A stretch of DNA of 9,518 nucleotides from CAYOLL01 sp964404765 [NCBI: uncultured Gemmatimonadota bacterium] (GCA_964404765.1 CAYOLL010000213.1:1-9518), one strand, 5' to 3'. Numbered from the stretch's first letter, positions 1 to 7,180 are shown. Made by a program: numbers and translations. The notes: generated by a model not told the origin, from the sequence alone.

Positions 1-53
1 GGTGGTACACTTTTGGTGCCGATTTTTGGTACACTTTTAAATGCCTATTGACA
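1..53. mobile_element. Probable terminus of an IS21-family insertion sequence (partial)
   Basis: The 12-mer TGGTACACTTTT occurs at 3-14 and again at 27-38, a 24-bp period. Repeated copies of a TGGTACACTTTT-type motif close to the end are, from family knowledge, typical of IS21-family (istA/istB) elements, whose ends are multiply repeated and finish in a CA dinucleotide. A CA lies at 52-53 (TTGACA, 48-53), which would place the element edge at about 53. The transposase genes would lie to the left, outside the window, so neither the opposite end nor the target duplication can be checked. A pair of unrelated direct repeats remains possible. Confidence 0.5.
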
Positions 54-77
54 AGCATTCATTTTTCACCTCCGATT

Positions 78-530
78 TTAAGGTTGACCAAGCCAATTCA
101 TGATTTCCTCAGCATAATTATCCCCATTATATGGAGCATTATAGTTTCTGATCCAATCAGGGTTTTCCGCGTCGCCGTTCCAGATATAATAATAGCCACC
201 CCCTCTAAAAATACACAGTGCGTTTTTTTCGTGTTCAACACTTGTCAAGTTCCTTAAGCCCGGATGATCGTCCCGTCGTGCTCGAACCCAATTTTTTGAT
301 TGCTGAACATTCCCTTCAACAACGCCCACTCCAGTCTCTGTATTAAATAACCAACTCCATGCTCTCTCAATTTCGAGTATTTGATCCCGATCTCTTACTG
401 CAACCATCATAATACCAACATGGCTGCCATTATCCGAAGCACTCTCAAGCGGCCAAAGATCAAGGCGATTAAATTTTTCTTTTGTCCAGAATTGATACCC
501 ACCAAAACTTTCTACATGAGCAATCCCCAC
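78..530 (-). CDS. Lysozyme/SLT-like transglycosylase domain protein, probably N-terminally truncated
   Basis: The reading frame gives 150 residues from a GTG at 530 to TAA at 78-80. Its landmarks resemble a lysozyme-fold soluble lytic transglycosylase domain: IAHVES (E7 as candidate catalytic Glu), then NGSHVGIMMV (35-43, like the family's GxxGlMQv), then AWSWLFNTETG (57-67, like the Asn-and-Gly helix), and a C-terminal RGGGYYYIW stretch like the YNGG...Y segment. Such enzymes cleave the glycan strands of peptidoglycan. The catalytic helix normally has 10 to 20 residues before the Glu, and SLT-like sequence (NPGGTPNLC) continues upstream of the GTG to an in-frame TAG at 567-569. No ATG, convincing Shine-Dalgarno site or signal peptide precedes it. 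A second minus frame starting with ATG at 628 runs into this region one base out of phase, so an old frameshift is possible. It lies beside the putative IS end. It may be a pseudogene; the family assignment rests on motif reading only. Confidence 0.55.
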   Translation of the reverse strand: MGIAHVESFGGYQFWTKEKFNRLDLWPLESASDNGSHVGIMMVAVRDRDQILEIERAWSWLFNTETGVGVVEGNVQQSKNWVRARRDDHPGLRNLTSVEHEKNALCIFRGGGYYYIWNGDAENPDWIRNYNAPYNGDNYAEEIMNWLGQP

Positions 531-680
531 ACAAAGATTAGGAGTTCCACCCGGGTTAGATTTTATCTATCCATAAAGCTTGTGTTTTCAGTGTTATCCG
601 TTTCTATTCTCAATAGTTTAAATGCCATCCGAATCGGGAGATGCGGGGCGTGTAAATCCGTTTGACCGGGGGGCCGGCCT

Positions 681-3600
681 ATGAACGATGCCGAATTGTT
701 TGAGGGTACGCAGGTTAATGGAACGCACACAGCCAAAATTAAGCTATTATTGAAGCAAAGCTGTGAAGTCAGGCAAACCGACCCGGCCAGGGCTGTGGAA
801 TACGGTGAGCAAGCGTTGCATTTGGTTCGTGAAGCCCAATCGCCTTTAGACGAGGCTGAGTGTCGGCAAACACTGGCGCGGGCTTTAGTTGCCGCGGCAG
901 ATAATCAGGGTGCTCTGGGCCATCATCAAAAAGCTTTGCAACTGCTGGAATCCATCCGTAACAAGCCGGCGGCAGCGGGCGCGTACACATTGATTGGTGA
1001 GACCTATCATCGTTTAGGCCAAAGCAGTTCGGCGTTGCAAGCGTTGGAAAAAGGTTTGCAGTTGGCCCGCGAATCCGGCGCTACGGAGCGCGAGGTCGAA
1101 AGCTGCCGGGCTCTGACCGATTTTTATGCCGCACAAAAGGATTATGAGCAGGCGCTCCGGCATAGCCGCTATGCCCAGACGCTGAAAGACACGCAGTTTA
1201 AAGATCAGTTACAGCGGGCGCATAAAGAGATTGGCGAGCTAAAGCAGCAAGCCACATTTGCCCGGCTGGCTGACGGTTTAGCCGCAGAAGTGGGCAAACC
1301 GATCAATACCTGTCTGACCGCTTCGACGCTGCTGATTCAAAACACGGTGCAGTTGGCCCACAAGTACAAAAATCACTTACTGGAACCATCGGATTTTGAG
1401 CATTTTCTGCAATCGGCCTATAACACCGAGCGTCAGTTGATGCAAAATGCCCGTCGCGCCGGCGAGCTTTTGGAATGCCTTATCACTCCGGACAGCGACG
1501 CCACGCCGCGCGAGTTTAGTCTCAAATCTCTGTTGCGCGATATTAGCCGCGCGATTGTCGGCACAGACCGTCAAAAGACAATTCGGATTCAGGTGGAGTG
1601 CGATGCCAATCTGATTTTAAACAGCTATCCTGAAGTGTGGGTGCTGTTGTTGGCGCAGTTGATTGAAAATTCTTTAGCCCATGGTTTTAAAAACCGCGAC
1701 AGCGGCACAATCAAGGCTACGGCGCGGTTTGACAAAGAAACGCTGCTGCTTGAATATCAAGATAACGGCAGCGGCATTTCTGCGGAATTAGTTGCGCGAT
1801 TTAACGCCCGGCATTTTGAGGAAGACGGCATTTTTGGATTGGCGATTATTGCCCAAATTGTGGCGCGGCGCTTAAACGGCACGGTGACCTGCCACAGCGA
1901 CCCGGATGATGGCGCAATGTTTAGCATTCTCCTGCCGGTTACCGCCGGCCTGCTCCGGCTGCGACAGCCGACCGATCAGGATGAAAATACGGTTCTGGGC
2001 AATCTGGACGGCACGTTTGTTTTTAAAACAGCGGGTGAATCACCGATTTTTTCGGCTGGCGCAGCCGGCGATGAGCTTGAGGCCGAAGCGGTGGAACCAG
2101 CGGCCCACGCTTTAACTTTAACAACAGGCGGCGCTGCGATAGAAGCGGATGAGATTGTGGTCGAAGCCGCTGCAAAAGAAACCGTGGCGGAAGTCTTTAA
2201 AATCTTAACCGTTACCGCCGTTTCCGAAGTGCATACGCAGGTTCATCTGGCATTGGAAAGCAAGCGTATGCCCGGTAAGTCACTCCAGTTTTTTGACGCC
2301 TATTCCGAAAACGAGGCGCGGACCCTCATCCAACAGCATCCGGATACGGCGATTCTGGTTGTGGATGAGCAACTGGAGCGTCGGCGCGGATTGGATTTCA
2401 TCAAAGCGATCCGGGCTGAACTGCAGAGCAGGCCGCTGCGGGTTATTCTCTATTCGACCGCCCCGACTGCCAATTTGGATGAAAAAATGTTGACCCAATT
2501 GATTGACGACTATTTAACGTCGGCGGACCTGCAGCATGATCGTCTTTTCAAAACAATCGCGGCCAATATCTCTACCTATAAAGCTTTAAAATCCAGTGAA
2601 ATTATCCGGCAAGATCTGGATAATAAATTGCAGACTAAAATCATGGAGTTTCAGGAAAGCCTGATCGCCATGAAGCAGGAAATCACGGCCCGTCGATTAG
2701 TGGAGAAATCGCTGCGCCGGCTTAAACACGCCATTGACGCCGTAGAAGTGGGCGTCACGATTACCGATCCCGACGGGACGATCATTTTTACCAATCCGGC
2801 GGATGCCCGAATGCACGGCTACGAAGTCGAAGAGCTTTTGGGCAAACACGGCAAAATTTTTGGCGTCAAAGGCTGGGTCGATCCGCCGGAAAAGCCTAAA
2901 GAAAAAGCCAAAGACAACCCGGATGCACGCTTGGCACAGTTTACCAATTGGGTGCGCGAAGCGGTTAACTATCGCAAAGACGGCGGTGAATTTCCGGTGC
3001 GCCTGATCTCCAAGCATATTAAGGACGCTAACGGGCACATTATCGGCGTGGTGACTGTGGGCGAAGATATTTCCGGGCAAAAGCGCAATGAAGAAGTGCT
3101 GCGGCTGGCTCGGGAGAAGCTGGAAGCTTTTCGGGATGATAAACTGCGGATCGCCGATATATTGGCGCAGCAGTTGCGTCAGCCGCTGGAAGTTGTTCAA
3201 AAAGCCACACGCATGGTGTCAGAGACGAATCAGAGCTGTTTTTCTACCCGGCAGGTTCGCCATCTTTTTGCGCTGATTGACGAGATGAGCGAAAAAATGC
3301 TGACCCTGACGCGCAATCTGGAAGCGCTGAATCGGATCGAAGCCGATCAGGCGACCTACAATATCCAAACGTTCGACTGGCGCCTTGTCGTCTACGAGGC
3401 CGTCAAAAAGATGCAGCCACTGGCCGCGGCAAAAACCCAGGAATTAAGCTACAATTTTCCAGCCGCCGCTCTGCCGATAGAGGCCGATTTAATCGTGACT
3501 GCCGGAATTGTGGAGCATCTGCTATCCAATGCCATCAAGTTTTCGCCGTCCGGCACAGTCATCTTGCTGACGTTGACATCTGTTGAGCACGGCGTCCGAC

Positions 3601-3854
3601 TTGCTGTGGCGGATCAGGGCCTGGGGTTGCTGGAGGATGATCTGACCAAGCTTTTCCATAAATATGAGCCGCTCAGCGCACAACCCACCGGTGATGAATA
3701 TTCCACCGGCCTGGATTTGGCCGTCGTATACCAACAGGTTGTGGCGATGAAGGGGGCCATTTGGGCGGAAAGTTCGGGGCGTAACAAAGGCAGCACATTC
3801 TATGTGGAACTGCCATGTCCAACGACTAAAAAATGGGGCGCAGACGGACCCTGA
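681..3854 (+). CDS. TPR-containing hybrid sensor kinase-like protein: two HK-like cores, pseudo-receiver and PAS
   Basis: This 1057-residue protein has no signal peptide or membrane segment and is probably cytoplasmic. Domains in order: about four TPRs (20-175), a short coiled coil, a HisKA-like helix (about 195-265), a GHKL ATPase (N-box N330, G1 box D361-G363-G365, G2 around G383-G386), an acidic Ala-rich linker (425-505), a receiver-like domain (506-630), a coiled coil (630-682), PAS (684-800), a second HisKA-like helix (815-900) and a second GHKL ATPase (N950; D978-G980-G982). Both H-boxes are degenerate: GLAAEVGKPI has Ala202 where AHE has His, and AQQLRQPL has Gln830 in that place. The receiver keeps a candidate phospho-Asp (D562) but has TAV (512-514) for the acidic pair and Ser614 for the Lys. 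The second G2 box is weakened (TGLDLA, D1012 for Gly). It may act as a sensor scaffold or allosteric partner rather than a classical autokinase. The ATG at 681 has only a G-run (668-673) upstream, so initiation signals are weak. No response-regulator gene is adjacent. Confidence 0.88.
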   Translation: MNDAELFEGTQVNGTHTAKIKLLLKQSCEVRQTDPARAVEYGEQALHLVREAQSPLDEAECRQTLARALVAAADNQGALGHHQKALQLLESIRNKPAAAGAYTLIGETYHRLGQSSSALQALEKGLQLARESGATEREVESCRALTDFYAAQKDYEQALRHSRYAQTLKDTQFKDQLQRAHKEIGELKQQATFARLADGLAAEVGKPINTCLTASTLLIQNTVQLAHKYKNHLLEPSDFEHFLQSAYNTERQLMQNARRAGELLECLITPDSDATPREFSLKSLLRDISRAIVGTDRQKTIRIQVECDANLILNSYPEVWVLLLAQLIENSLAHGFKNRDSGTIKATARFDKETLLLEYQDNGSGISAELVARFNARHFEEDGIFGLAIIAQIVARRLNGTVTCHSDPDDGAMFSILLPVTAGLLRLRQPTDQDENTVLGNLDGTFVFKTAGESPIFSAGAAGDELEAEAVEPAAHALTLTTGGAAIEADEIVVEAAAKETVAEVFKILTVTAVSEVHTQVHLALESKRMPGKSLQFFDAYSENEARTLIQQHPDTAILVVDEQLERRRGLDFIKAIRAELQSRPLRVILYSTAPTANLDEKMLTQLIDDYLTSADLQHDRLFKTIAANISTYKALKSSEIIRQDLDNKLQTKIMEFQESLIAMKQEITARRLVEKSLRRLKHAIDAVEVGVTITDPDGTIIFTNPADARMHGYEVEELLGKHGKIFGVKGWVDPPEKPKEKAKDNPDARLAQFTNWVREAVNYRKDGGEFPVRLISKHIKDANGHIIGVVTVGEDISGQKRNEEVLRLAREKLEAFRDDKLRIADILAQQLRQPLEVVQKATRMVSETNQSCFSTRQVRHLFALIDEMSEKMLTLTRNLEALNRIEADQATYNIQTFDWRLVVYEAVKKMQPLAAAKTQELSYNFPAAALPIEADLIVTAGIVEHLLSNAIKFSPSGTVILLTLTSVEHGVRLAVADQGLGLLEDDLTKLFHKYEPLSAQPTGDEYSTGLDLAVVYQQVVAMKGAIWAESSGRNKGSTFYVELPCPTTKKWGADGP

Positions 3855-3936
3855 TCAGGCGGAACCAATTGGGCCTTGTGGCGTAAAAATTGCGTTAAAA
3901 ACTATGGCTCAATCAATTGAATTGTTCATAATTTTT

Positions 3937-4072
3937 GCCACAAAGACTCTAAGGCACAAAGGGATAACAAGTTATAGAGTTCATTCTCAAAAATATATTT
4001 TTGAGAATATTTTTTTTTCAAAACGCCTGAACCCTTATTTTATAAGCCTTTGTGACTTGGTGACTTTGTGGC
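3937..4072. repeat. Imperfect inverted-repeat element (26-bp arms) with CACAAAG units
   Basis: The left arm (3937-3962) and right arm (4047-4072) are 26 bp each and match as inverted repeats at 22 of 26 positions. Each arm contains the heptamer CACAAAG (or its complement CTTTGTG) twice, 15 bp apart on the left. Between the arms lie a small hairpin (3964-3975, ATAAC-AA-GTTAT) and a perfect palindrome (3983-4008). The element fills most of the gap between the kinase-like gene and htpX and encodes no plausible protein. I associate CACAAAG-rich inverted repeats with dispersed intergenic elements in environmental bacterial genomes, but this cannot be tested here. Confidence 0.7.
3983..4018 (+). 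terminator. Perfect 26-bp AT-rich palindrome followed by a T-run; possible weak terminator
   Basis: Positions 3983-3995 and 3996-4008 are exact reverse complements. Nine T residues follow at 4010-4018. This has the form of an intrinsic terminator for the upstream kinase-like gene, whose stop lies about 130 bp before it. The stem is mostly A-T with few G-C pairs and has no spacer for a loop, so termination strength is doubtful. It may simply be the core of the surrounding repeat element. Confidence 0.4.
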
Positions 4073-4108
4073 CTGAATTACTCAGGATCATCATCGGGAG
4101 GTTTTTTT

Positions 4109-4951
4109 ATGAATGGCGCTAAAACCGTTTTATTTATGACCGGGCTCATTGTACTTTTTGTTGTGATCGGTAGTCTTGTCGGCGGCCGCAGCGGAATGTG
4201 GATTGCCTTTGCGCTGGCGACTGTTTTGAATTTTGGCAGCTATTGGTTCAGCGACAAGATTGTTTTGCGCATGTATGGCGCAACACCCGTGACCGAACGC
4301 GAGGCGCCGGAACTGCTCGGGATCGTGCGCCGGTTGACCCAACGAGCCGGTTTGCCAATGCCGGCCGTTTATATTCTACCGGAGCAGCAGCCAAATGCTT
4401 TTGCTACCGGACGTAATCCCGAACATGCCGCAGTTGCTTTCTCAGAAGGGATTTTAAGGACACTAACTCTGGATGAATTAGCCGGCGTTGCCGGGCATGA
4501 GTTGGCCCACATCAAAAATCGTGATATTTTGATCAGTACTCTGGCGGCCACATTTGCCGGCGCCATCGGCATGTTGGCCAATATGGCGCAGTGGGCGCTG
4601 ATGTTCGGGTTTGGCCGCAGCGATGACGACGAAGGCCCAAACCCGTTAGCAATGCTGCCCCTGATTATTATTGCGCCAATCGCCGCCATTATTATCCAAA
4701 TGGCGGTCAGCCGCTCGCGGGAGTATATCGCCGATGAGGACGGGGCGCGTATTGCCGGTTCGCCGCGCGGTTTAGCCAATGCCTTGCGCAAGCTGCATTA
4801 CAGCGCCGCCCAAATTCCGGGTCCGACCAATCCCGGCACTGCGCATCTATTCATCGTCAATCCGCTGTCCGGCAACAGTATCATGAATTGGTTCAGCACC
4901 CACCCGCCGATGGAAGAACGCATCAACCGCCTACAAGCCCTGCGCGTTTAA
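4109..4951 (+). CDS. htpX: Membrane zinc metalloprotease HtpX (peptidase family M48)
   Basis: This 280-residue protein has the usual length of HtpX (about 280-295). In the inner membrane HtpX degrades misfolded membrane proteins with its active site facing the cytoplasm, and it acts alongside FtsH in quality control. Two N-terminal membrane helices (about 6-25 and 29-47) precede the zinc motif HELAH (H130, E131, H134). The third ligand is E205 in REYIADE. Two further hydrophobic stretches lie at about 140-164 and 180-200. The C-terminal [13 protein letters not shown] is a conserved M48B signature. The ATG at 4109 has a strong Shine-Dalgarno site, GGGAGG at 4096-4101, with 7 bases of spacing. 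No promoter was recognised between the repeat element and the start. All key catalytic residues are present. Confidence 0.95.
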   Translation: MNGAKTVLFMTGLIVLFVVIGSLVGGRSGMWIAFALATVLNFGSYWFSDKIVLRMYGATPVTEREAPELLGIVRRLTQRAGLPMPAVYILPEQQPNAFATGRNPEHAAVAFSEGILRTLTLDELAGVAGHELAHIKNRDILISTLAATFAGAIGMLANMAQWALMFGFGRSDDDEGPNPLAMLPLIIIAPIAAIIIQMAVSRSREYIADEDGARIAGSPRGLANALRKLHYSAAQIPGPTNPGTAHLFIVNPLSGNSIMNWFSTHPPMEERINRLQALRV

Positions 4952-5058
4952 AAAAACCGGCATCTGCAAATGGAACGGATTATCTTTGGCCTGCATCCCC
5001 GAACAGCCTGGTGAATTGCAGTGTTTTATGCATTTAACCGACAGGTCGGAAAAAATAC

Positions 5059-5087
5059 TTGACAAGCCTGATAGGGTACGCTACAAT
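5059..5087 (+). promoter_or_regulatory. Near-consensus sigma70 promoter for the TPR-PEGA-OmpA lipoprotein
   Basis: A perfect -35 TTGACA (5059-5064) is separated by 17 bp from a -10 TACAAT (5082-5087), which has five of six consensus bases. Transcription would start near 5094, giving a leader of about 105 nt before the ATG at 5200. The leader is strongly AT-rich from 5086 to 5135 and contains the 10-mer ATAAATTTTT twice (5086-5095, 5121-5130). Confidence 0.72.
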
Positions 5088-5168
5088 AAATTTTTATAAT
5101 TACTGTACTTTACGTATGTTATAAATTTTTTTTAACCTAACGCTTTAAGATAGGTGTATCCAATATCC

Positions 5169-5183
5169 TGACAGATGTTGTCA
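5169..5183 (+). promoter_or_regulatory. Interrupted palindrome TGACA-N5-TGTCA just before the Shine-Dalgarno site
   Basis: TGACA (5169-5173) and TGTCA (5179-5183) form an inverted repeat with a 5-base spacer. It ends six bases before the CGGAGG ribosome site (5189-5194) of the lipoprotein gene. It could be a small leader hairpin or a protein-binding site. A 5-bp arm can occur by chance, so it is recorded as a visible element only. Confidence 0.25.
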
Positions 5184-5199
5184 TCCTTCGGAGGCCGCT

Positions 5200-6360
5200 A
5201 TGCTGAATCTGTTAAGCCGTTGTACAATTTTTGTTTCCCTTTTCGTTATGTTGCTGAGCAGTTGCTCACCGCCACCGCCACCGCCGGAAATTAAGAAAGA
5301 ATTTCAGGTAGCGGAGGCTGGCAAATATATTATTGAAGAGCATAAGGCTCGCAACTACGGCGATACGTATGATAACGTCAAAAAGGGCCTCAAGTTTTTA
5401 GAAGTCGGTATGTTGGATGAGGCTGAGAGTGAGTTCAAAACAGCGCTGGAATTTAACCCAAAGTTTGTAGTGGCACATATCAATCTGGGGCGAACATATC
5501 TGGCCAAGGAAATGCTCCATCACGCTATTGAAGAGTTTGACATCGCCATTCATCTCGATCCGGGTATTGCTAAGGCCCATTATTATCAGGCGATAGCCTA
5601 CGAAAAAATGGGGCAAAATGAAGAGGCTATCCGCTCACTGCGTAATGCGCTGGAGCTGGACTCTAACCTGACCGACGCCAGCGATATGTTGCAGCGGCTG
5701 TTGGGTGTGAGCGTTGAAGAGCGCACGCCTAATCTGGGTAATTTGTATATCGTTTCCGTTAATTCGCAGCCATCTGGGGCATCCGTGATGCTGAATCGGG
5801 AGTTTAAGGGCAATACCCCGCTTACGTTAAAGATGGATTTAGCGACGATGAACCAGTTGAAAGTCAGCAAAGAAGAATACGTTGTTGACCATCAAGACTT
5901 AAAGTTTAATGATGACAAGACGGTCGAAATGACGGTCTACTTAATTCGGAGCGGGCAGGAACGCAGTAAGACGGTCATGTCCGATGCCGGCGGTCTGCGG
6001 CTTGTGATTGACCCAATTCATTTTGACTTTAATTCCGCAGTGGTTCGTTCGGACTCCTACGGGACACTGAATAAAGCCGGCGAGGCGCTGCTGAATTTTC
6101 CGGCGTATCATGTTGCTGTTGAAGGCCACACCGATGATGTCGGCACTAACGATTACAATCAGCGCCTGTCCGAAGAGCGCGCTCAGGCTGTAGCGGAGTA
6201 TCTCGCCCGTAATTTCGGCATCGAAGGCTCACGCTTTCATGTCAAAGGTTATGGCGAAGGCTATCCTGTGGCTGATAATAAATCGGAAACCGGCCGGGCC
6301 TTGAATCGCCGCACCGAGATTATCATTTTGACCAATGGCGCAAGCAGCGGGCGATATTAA
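5200..6360 (+). CDS. Outer-membrane lipoprotein with TPR, PEGA and OmpA C-terminal domains
   Basis: The protein has 386 residues. The signal peptide ends in a lipobox, LSSC, with lipidated Cys22. Ser at +2 favours the outer membrane in proteobacterial sorting. A run of six prolines follows. About three TPR units (60-167) suggest protein-protein contacts. A PEGA-type domain follows (about 180-250; SQPSGASVMLN and the GNTPLTL turn). The C-terminal OmpA domain (about 264-378) carries VEGHTDDVGTNDYN and ALNRRTE. D312/D313 and R370/R371 lie where the family binds the diaminopimelate of peptidoglycan. The likely role is a peptidoglycan-anchored envelope scaffold resembling an extended Pal-type protein. 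The start is supported by CGGAGG five bases before the ATG. A promoter lies upstream and a terminator downstream, so the gene is probably monocistronic. Confidence 0.92.
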   Translation: MLNLLSRCTIFVSLFVMLLSSCSPPPPPPEIKKEFQVAEAGKYIIEEHKARNYGDTYDNVKKGLKFLEVGMLDEAESEFKTALEFNPKFVVAHINLGRTYLAKEMLHHAIEEFDIAIHLDPGIAKAHYYQAIAYEKMGQNEEAIRSLRNALELDSNLTDASDMLQRLLGVSVEERTPNLGNLYIVSVNSQPSGASVMLNREFKGNTPLTLKMDLATMNQLKVSKEEYVVDHQDLKFNDDKTVEMTVYLIRSGQERSKTVMSDAGGLRLVIDPIHFDFNSAVVRSDSYGTLNKAGEALLNFPAYHVAVEGHTDDVGTNDYNQRLSEERAQAVAEYLARNFGIEGSRFHVKGYGEGYPVADNKSETGRALNRRTEIIILTNGASSGRY

Positions 6361-6391
6361 GCCGACCTTGACTGAAATGACAAGATGATAG

Positions 6392-6442
6392 AAACGCATG
6401 GCGCGTTCTCAGGTAAAGCTTGGGACGGGTCATGCGTTTTTT
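6392..6442 (+). terminator. Rho-independent terminator after the OmpA-domain lipoprotein
   Basis: A 9-bp perfect stem (AAACGCATG, 6392-6400, with CATGCGTTT, 6431-6439) continues inward with further pairing to about 6412/6419, interrupted by a G-G mismatch at 6403/6428 and a C-T at 6410/6421. The hairpin ends in six T residues (6437-6442). It lies about 30 bp after the stop codon at 6360. Confidence 0.7.
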
Positions 6443-6455
6443 GCATTTAAAGTCG

Positions 6456-6484
6456 TTGACAGAGGAACATTTTGCGATTACTTT
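6456..6484 (+). promoter_or_regulatory. Putative sigma70 promoter for the CxxCH lipoprotein
   Basis: A perfect TTGACA (6456-6461) stands 17 bp before TACTTT (6479-6484), which keeps the first, second and last bases of the -10 consensus. It sits just after the preceding terminator and about 65 bp before the ATG at 6550, as expected for a separately transcribed gene. Confidence 0.5.
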
Positions 6485-6549
6485 GTATATGAAGACAGTG
6501 CATCAATTGATACTTTACCGGCGATCATGAATCTGATGGAGGTTTTGCG

Positions 6550-7122
6550 ATGAAAACAAGCTGGAAATTAACGATGTTAATTTTGACAACCGGAATTATT
6601 CTTTCCGGCTGCTATACGGTTTTAAGGCATCCGCGAGCCGGCAACGACGCGGGCTTGACCTCGGATTACTACGATCCGGATGCTTGTTCACAATGCCATG
6701 TAGATCAATCATTTTTTAATTATAGCTCCAATGATTACTATGGCCATTATCAACCGCTGCTGGACTATTACAGCCGGCCGTGGTGGTGGGATGCCTACTG
6801 GGGCGATGAATGGTATTACGACGCAGATGGCGGCTGGCGACCGGAAGGGATACGCGATCCGGGCAGTGATCGGGGCGGTTATTTTGGCACGGGCAGTTCC
6901 GGCGCAAGCCTGGCGCCCAGCCATACGGTTACAGCTACAAAAACCACTAACGAGACCCGGCAAACCGCAGCACCGAGTGACGGACGGGTTCGCAAGGAAG
7001 AGCGCAGCGCTAAGCCAAAAGAGGAAACAAAGCCAAAGGCCGATGACGACGCGCAAAAGACAGCTAATCCGGCTGATAACGCGCAGCCAAAGCCCGAAGA
7101 ATCGGCTCCCGTACCTCGCTAA
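6550..7122 (+). CDS. Tyr/Trp-rich lipoprotein with a single CxxCH motif
   Basis: The product has 190 residues and belongs to no family I can name with confidence. The signal peptide ends in lipobox LSGC (Cys21). The mature part contains CSQCH (46-50), which fits either a c-type heme attachment site or half of a metal-binding site. No second CxxC is seen. A stretch of about 50 residues (66-115) is unusually rich in Tyr, Trp, Asp and Gly, including WWWDAYWGDEWYYD. The last ~70 residues are low-complexity Lys/Glu/Pro/Ala/Thr and probably unstructured. The ATG has GGAGG (6538-6542) seven bases upstream. Flanking promoter and terminator suggest its own transcript. If it is a cytochrome it is very small and lacks an obvious distal Met ligand context, so heme binding is uncertain. 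Confidence 0.85.
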   Translation: MKTSWKLTMLILTTGIILSGCYTVLRHPRAGNDAGLTSDYYDPDACSQCHVDQSFFNYSSNDYYGHYQPLLDYYSRPWWWDAYWGDEWYYDADGGWRPEGIRDPGSDRGGYFGTGSSGASLAPSHTVTATKTTNETRQTAAPSDGRVRKEERSAKPKEETKPKADDDAQKTANPADNAQPKPEESAPVPR

Positions 7123-7137
7123 CACTTGATTCTTTTT

Positions 7138-7180
7138 ATTAATGGACTTTACCTTTACGGGTGGAGTCCATTAATTTTTT
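7138..7180 (+). terminator. Strong rho-independent terminator after the CxxCH lipoprotein
   Basis: An 11-bp perfect stem (7138-7148 with 7165-7175) extends inward by six more pairs, including G-U, to a four-base loop at 7155-7158. It is followed by a run of T through 7180. It starts 16 bp after the stop codon at 7122. Confidence 0.85.

Noticed and set aside
48-257. Plus-strand 69-codon open frame near the left end
   Set aside because: It is antisense to the lysozyme-like frame, which carries recognisable protein motifs, and has no ribosome site.
580-610. Possible promoter TTGTGT-19-TATTCT before the kinase-like gene
   Set aside because: Both hexamers match the consensus poorly and the 19-bp spacing is long, so it is not supportable as a feature.
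2697-3200. Minus-strand 167-codon open frame inside the kinase gene
   Set aside because: It lies fully within the PAS-coding part of a well-supported gene, has no ribosome site and no recognisable motif; it is a shadow frame.
3802-4122. Plus-strand 106-codon open frame across the kinase-htpX gap
   Set aside because: It overlaps the kinase 3' end and runs through the inverted-repeat element and the htpX ribosome site. The product is compositionally odd with no recognisable motif.
5029-6450. Shared TGCATTTAA upstream of both promoters (5029-5037 and 6442-6450) as a common operator
   Set aside because: The distance to the -35 differs (21 versus 5 bp) and a 9-mer in AT-rich DNA can recur by chance.
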